A stretch of DNA of 25,073 nucleotides from Eutypella sp. D-1 (taxonomy: Eukaryota > Ascomycota > Sordariomycetes > Xylariales > Diatrypaceae), in assembly GCA_023313575.1 (NCBI GenBank), contig JAJTTP010000048.1:1-25073 (forward strand), written 5' to 3'. Under the pieces are notes generated by a model. It was not told where the DNA came from and ran no database searches. It was given only the letters and a program-made list of their open reading frames with translations. Position numbers and translations under genes: made by a program. Positions 1 through 25,073 of the stretch are shown here, piece after piece. Numbering within the stretch: position 1 is the first letter of the stretch; each line of letters starts with the position of its first letter.

Positions 1-24411
<24,411 letters not shown>

Positions 24412-24606
24412 ACTAATAGAGGATTTCAACCCCTTATTTGTCACATCTTCATCTATGTGCCTATCCTCCAGATCCTGAACGATACACACAAGAATAAGCC
24501 TTCTTCATATAATAAATTAAAATTTATTAAAAAAAGTATATCATTAATGTATTTCATTAATTTATAGTTATAAAAAAGAAGCTAGAGTATTATTCGAATA
24601 TTTCAT
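24412..24606. other. Spacer between trnC and cox1, partly open in the cox1 frame
   Basis: 24412-24510 is open in frame with cox1 and would add [20 protein letters not shown] residues if a GTG or TTG start were used. The remainder is A/T-rich with no gene. No promoter motif could be identified. Confidence 0.4.
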
Positions 24607-24677
24607 AAGATTATGGAGGAATCGAACCTCATACTTAAGATCTGCAATCAAAGTGTAGACCTACTACATCATAATCT
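24607..24677 (-). tRNA. trnC: tRNA-Cys (GCA)
   Basis: 71 nt. Acceptor AGATTAT / ATAATCT pairs over 7 bp; D-arm TGTA-GTAGGTC-TACA; anticodon loop TTGCAGA; T-arm GAGG-TTCGATT-CCTC. The anticodon stem TTTGA / TCTTA pairs at three of five positions, with two T-T mismatches. It lies immediately upstream of cox1, the same order as in Neurospora-type mitogenomes. Confidence 0.85.
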
Positions 24678-24846
24678 TTATTAATTTATAATAAATAAAT
24701 TAATAGTAAGTAAAAAACCAGAAAATGTTGTGTATATTTATCGGCTCTGCTGTAAAAAAATAAAATATTCAATAACCCTTAAATAATGAAGAAATTATCT
24801 TTAGGTTTTTTTTTAGGTTCAGGGTCAGCCAAAGCTAAAAAAGATA

Positions 24847-25073
24847 TTATTTATCATTTCTTCTAGATAACTCATCTTCTAAATCTGACTTACGCTGGTT
24901 TCACTCTTGCACTTCTTCATCAGTATCTAAATCAGGTATAAGATCATCTATATTATTTATAAAACTTCTTATAGTTGTAGTACTTAATTCTCTAGGTTCT
25001 CCTGATCAAAGATCATCTGACATACCAACACTACTTCTACCATCATCATCGCTTTCTTGTTCAGAAATATCAC
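24847..25073 (-). CDS. C-terminal end of an acidic ORF of unknown function
   Basis: 75 codons enter from beyond the window and end at TAA 24847-24849. The sequence is Ser/Asp/Glu-rich (EQESDDDGRSSVGMSDD), followed by a charged helical-looking tail (DLDTDEEVQEW, KSDLEDELSRRNDK). Two TGA codons fall where Trp is plausible. I recognise no family. Composition resembles the low-complexity parts of the orphan intron ORFs, but no direct likeness is visible. Confidence 0.5.

Noticed and set aside
24786..24866. Short plus-strand frame (MKKLSLGFFLGSGS...)
   Set aside because: Only about two dozen codons, no supporting context, antisense to the end of the acidic ORF.

Overview
The window is a stretch of fungal mitochondrial DNA, most likely from a filamentous ascomycete (Pezizomycotina). 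Everything convincing lies on the minus strand. TGA must be read as Trp throughout (genetic code 4): with TGA as Trp the broken reading frames join into full-length proteins. The host gene is cox1, cytochrome c oxidase subunit 1. A tRNA-Cys(GCA) sits about 200 bp upstream of it, the trnC-cox1 order known from Neurospora-type mitogenomes. Species is not determinable by eye; the intron load resembles very large mitogenomes reported in Helotiales.

I could place 13 cox1 exons, running from 24411 down to position 1, where the gene leaves the window. They total 952 nt (317 codons) and stay in frame across all junctions. At almost every group I junction the upstream exon ends in T and the intron ends in G, which fixes the splice sites closely. 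One exon is only 10 nt (16039-16048) and another is 22 nt (5902-5923). The other 23 kb or so is introns.

Layout in transcription order: an acidic partial ORF (24847-25073); trnC (24607-24677); exon 1; intron 1, a group II intron whose protein joins a reverse transcriptase/maturase to a LAGLIDADG endonuclease; then group I introns 2 to 12. Introns 2, 4, 5, 7, 9A, 9B, 10, 11 and 12 carry LAGLIDADG ORFs. Intron 6 carries a GIY-YIG ORF. Intron 3 holds a wrecked LAGLIDADG gene plus an orphan Gly/Pro-rich ORF. Intron 8 holds an orphan membrane-type ORF that begins with pieces resembling ATP9 and the COX1 C-terminus.

Most endonuclease ORFs continue in frame from the upstream exon, so they would be made as COX1-endonuclease fusion precursors, as known for fungal cox1 introns. 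They probably serve as homing endonucleases and/or splicing maturases for their own introns.

The most unusual items are: the RT-maturase-LAGLIDADG fusion with a degenerate RT active site and a single stop codon between its two LAGLIDADG halves; two related group I introns stacked at one insertion site with no exon between them; a 697-residue ORF with four LAGLIDADG motifs followed by a third endonuclease ORF in the same intron; two orphan intron ORFs not related to endonucleases; and GC-rich hairpin insertions, including one exact 26-bp inverted repeat, inside or next to endonuclease genes.
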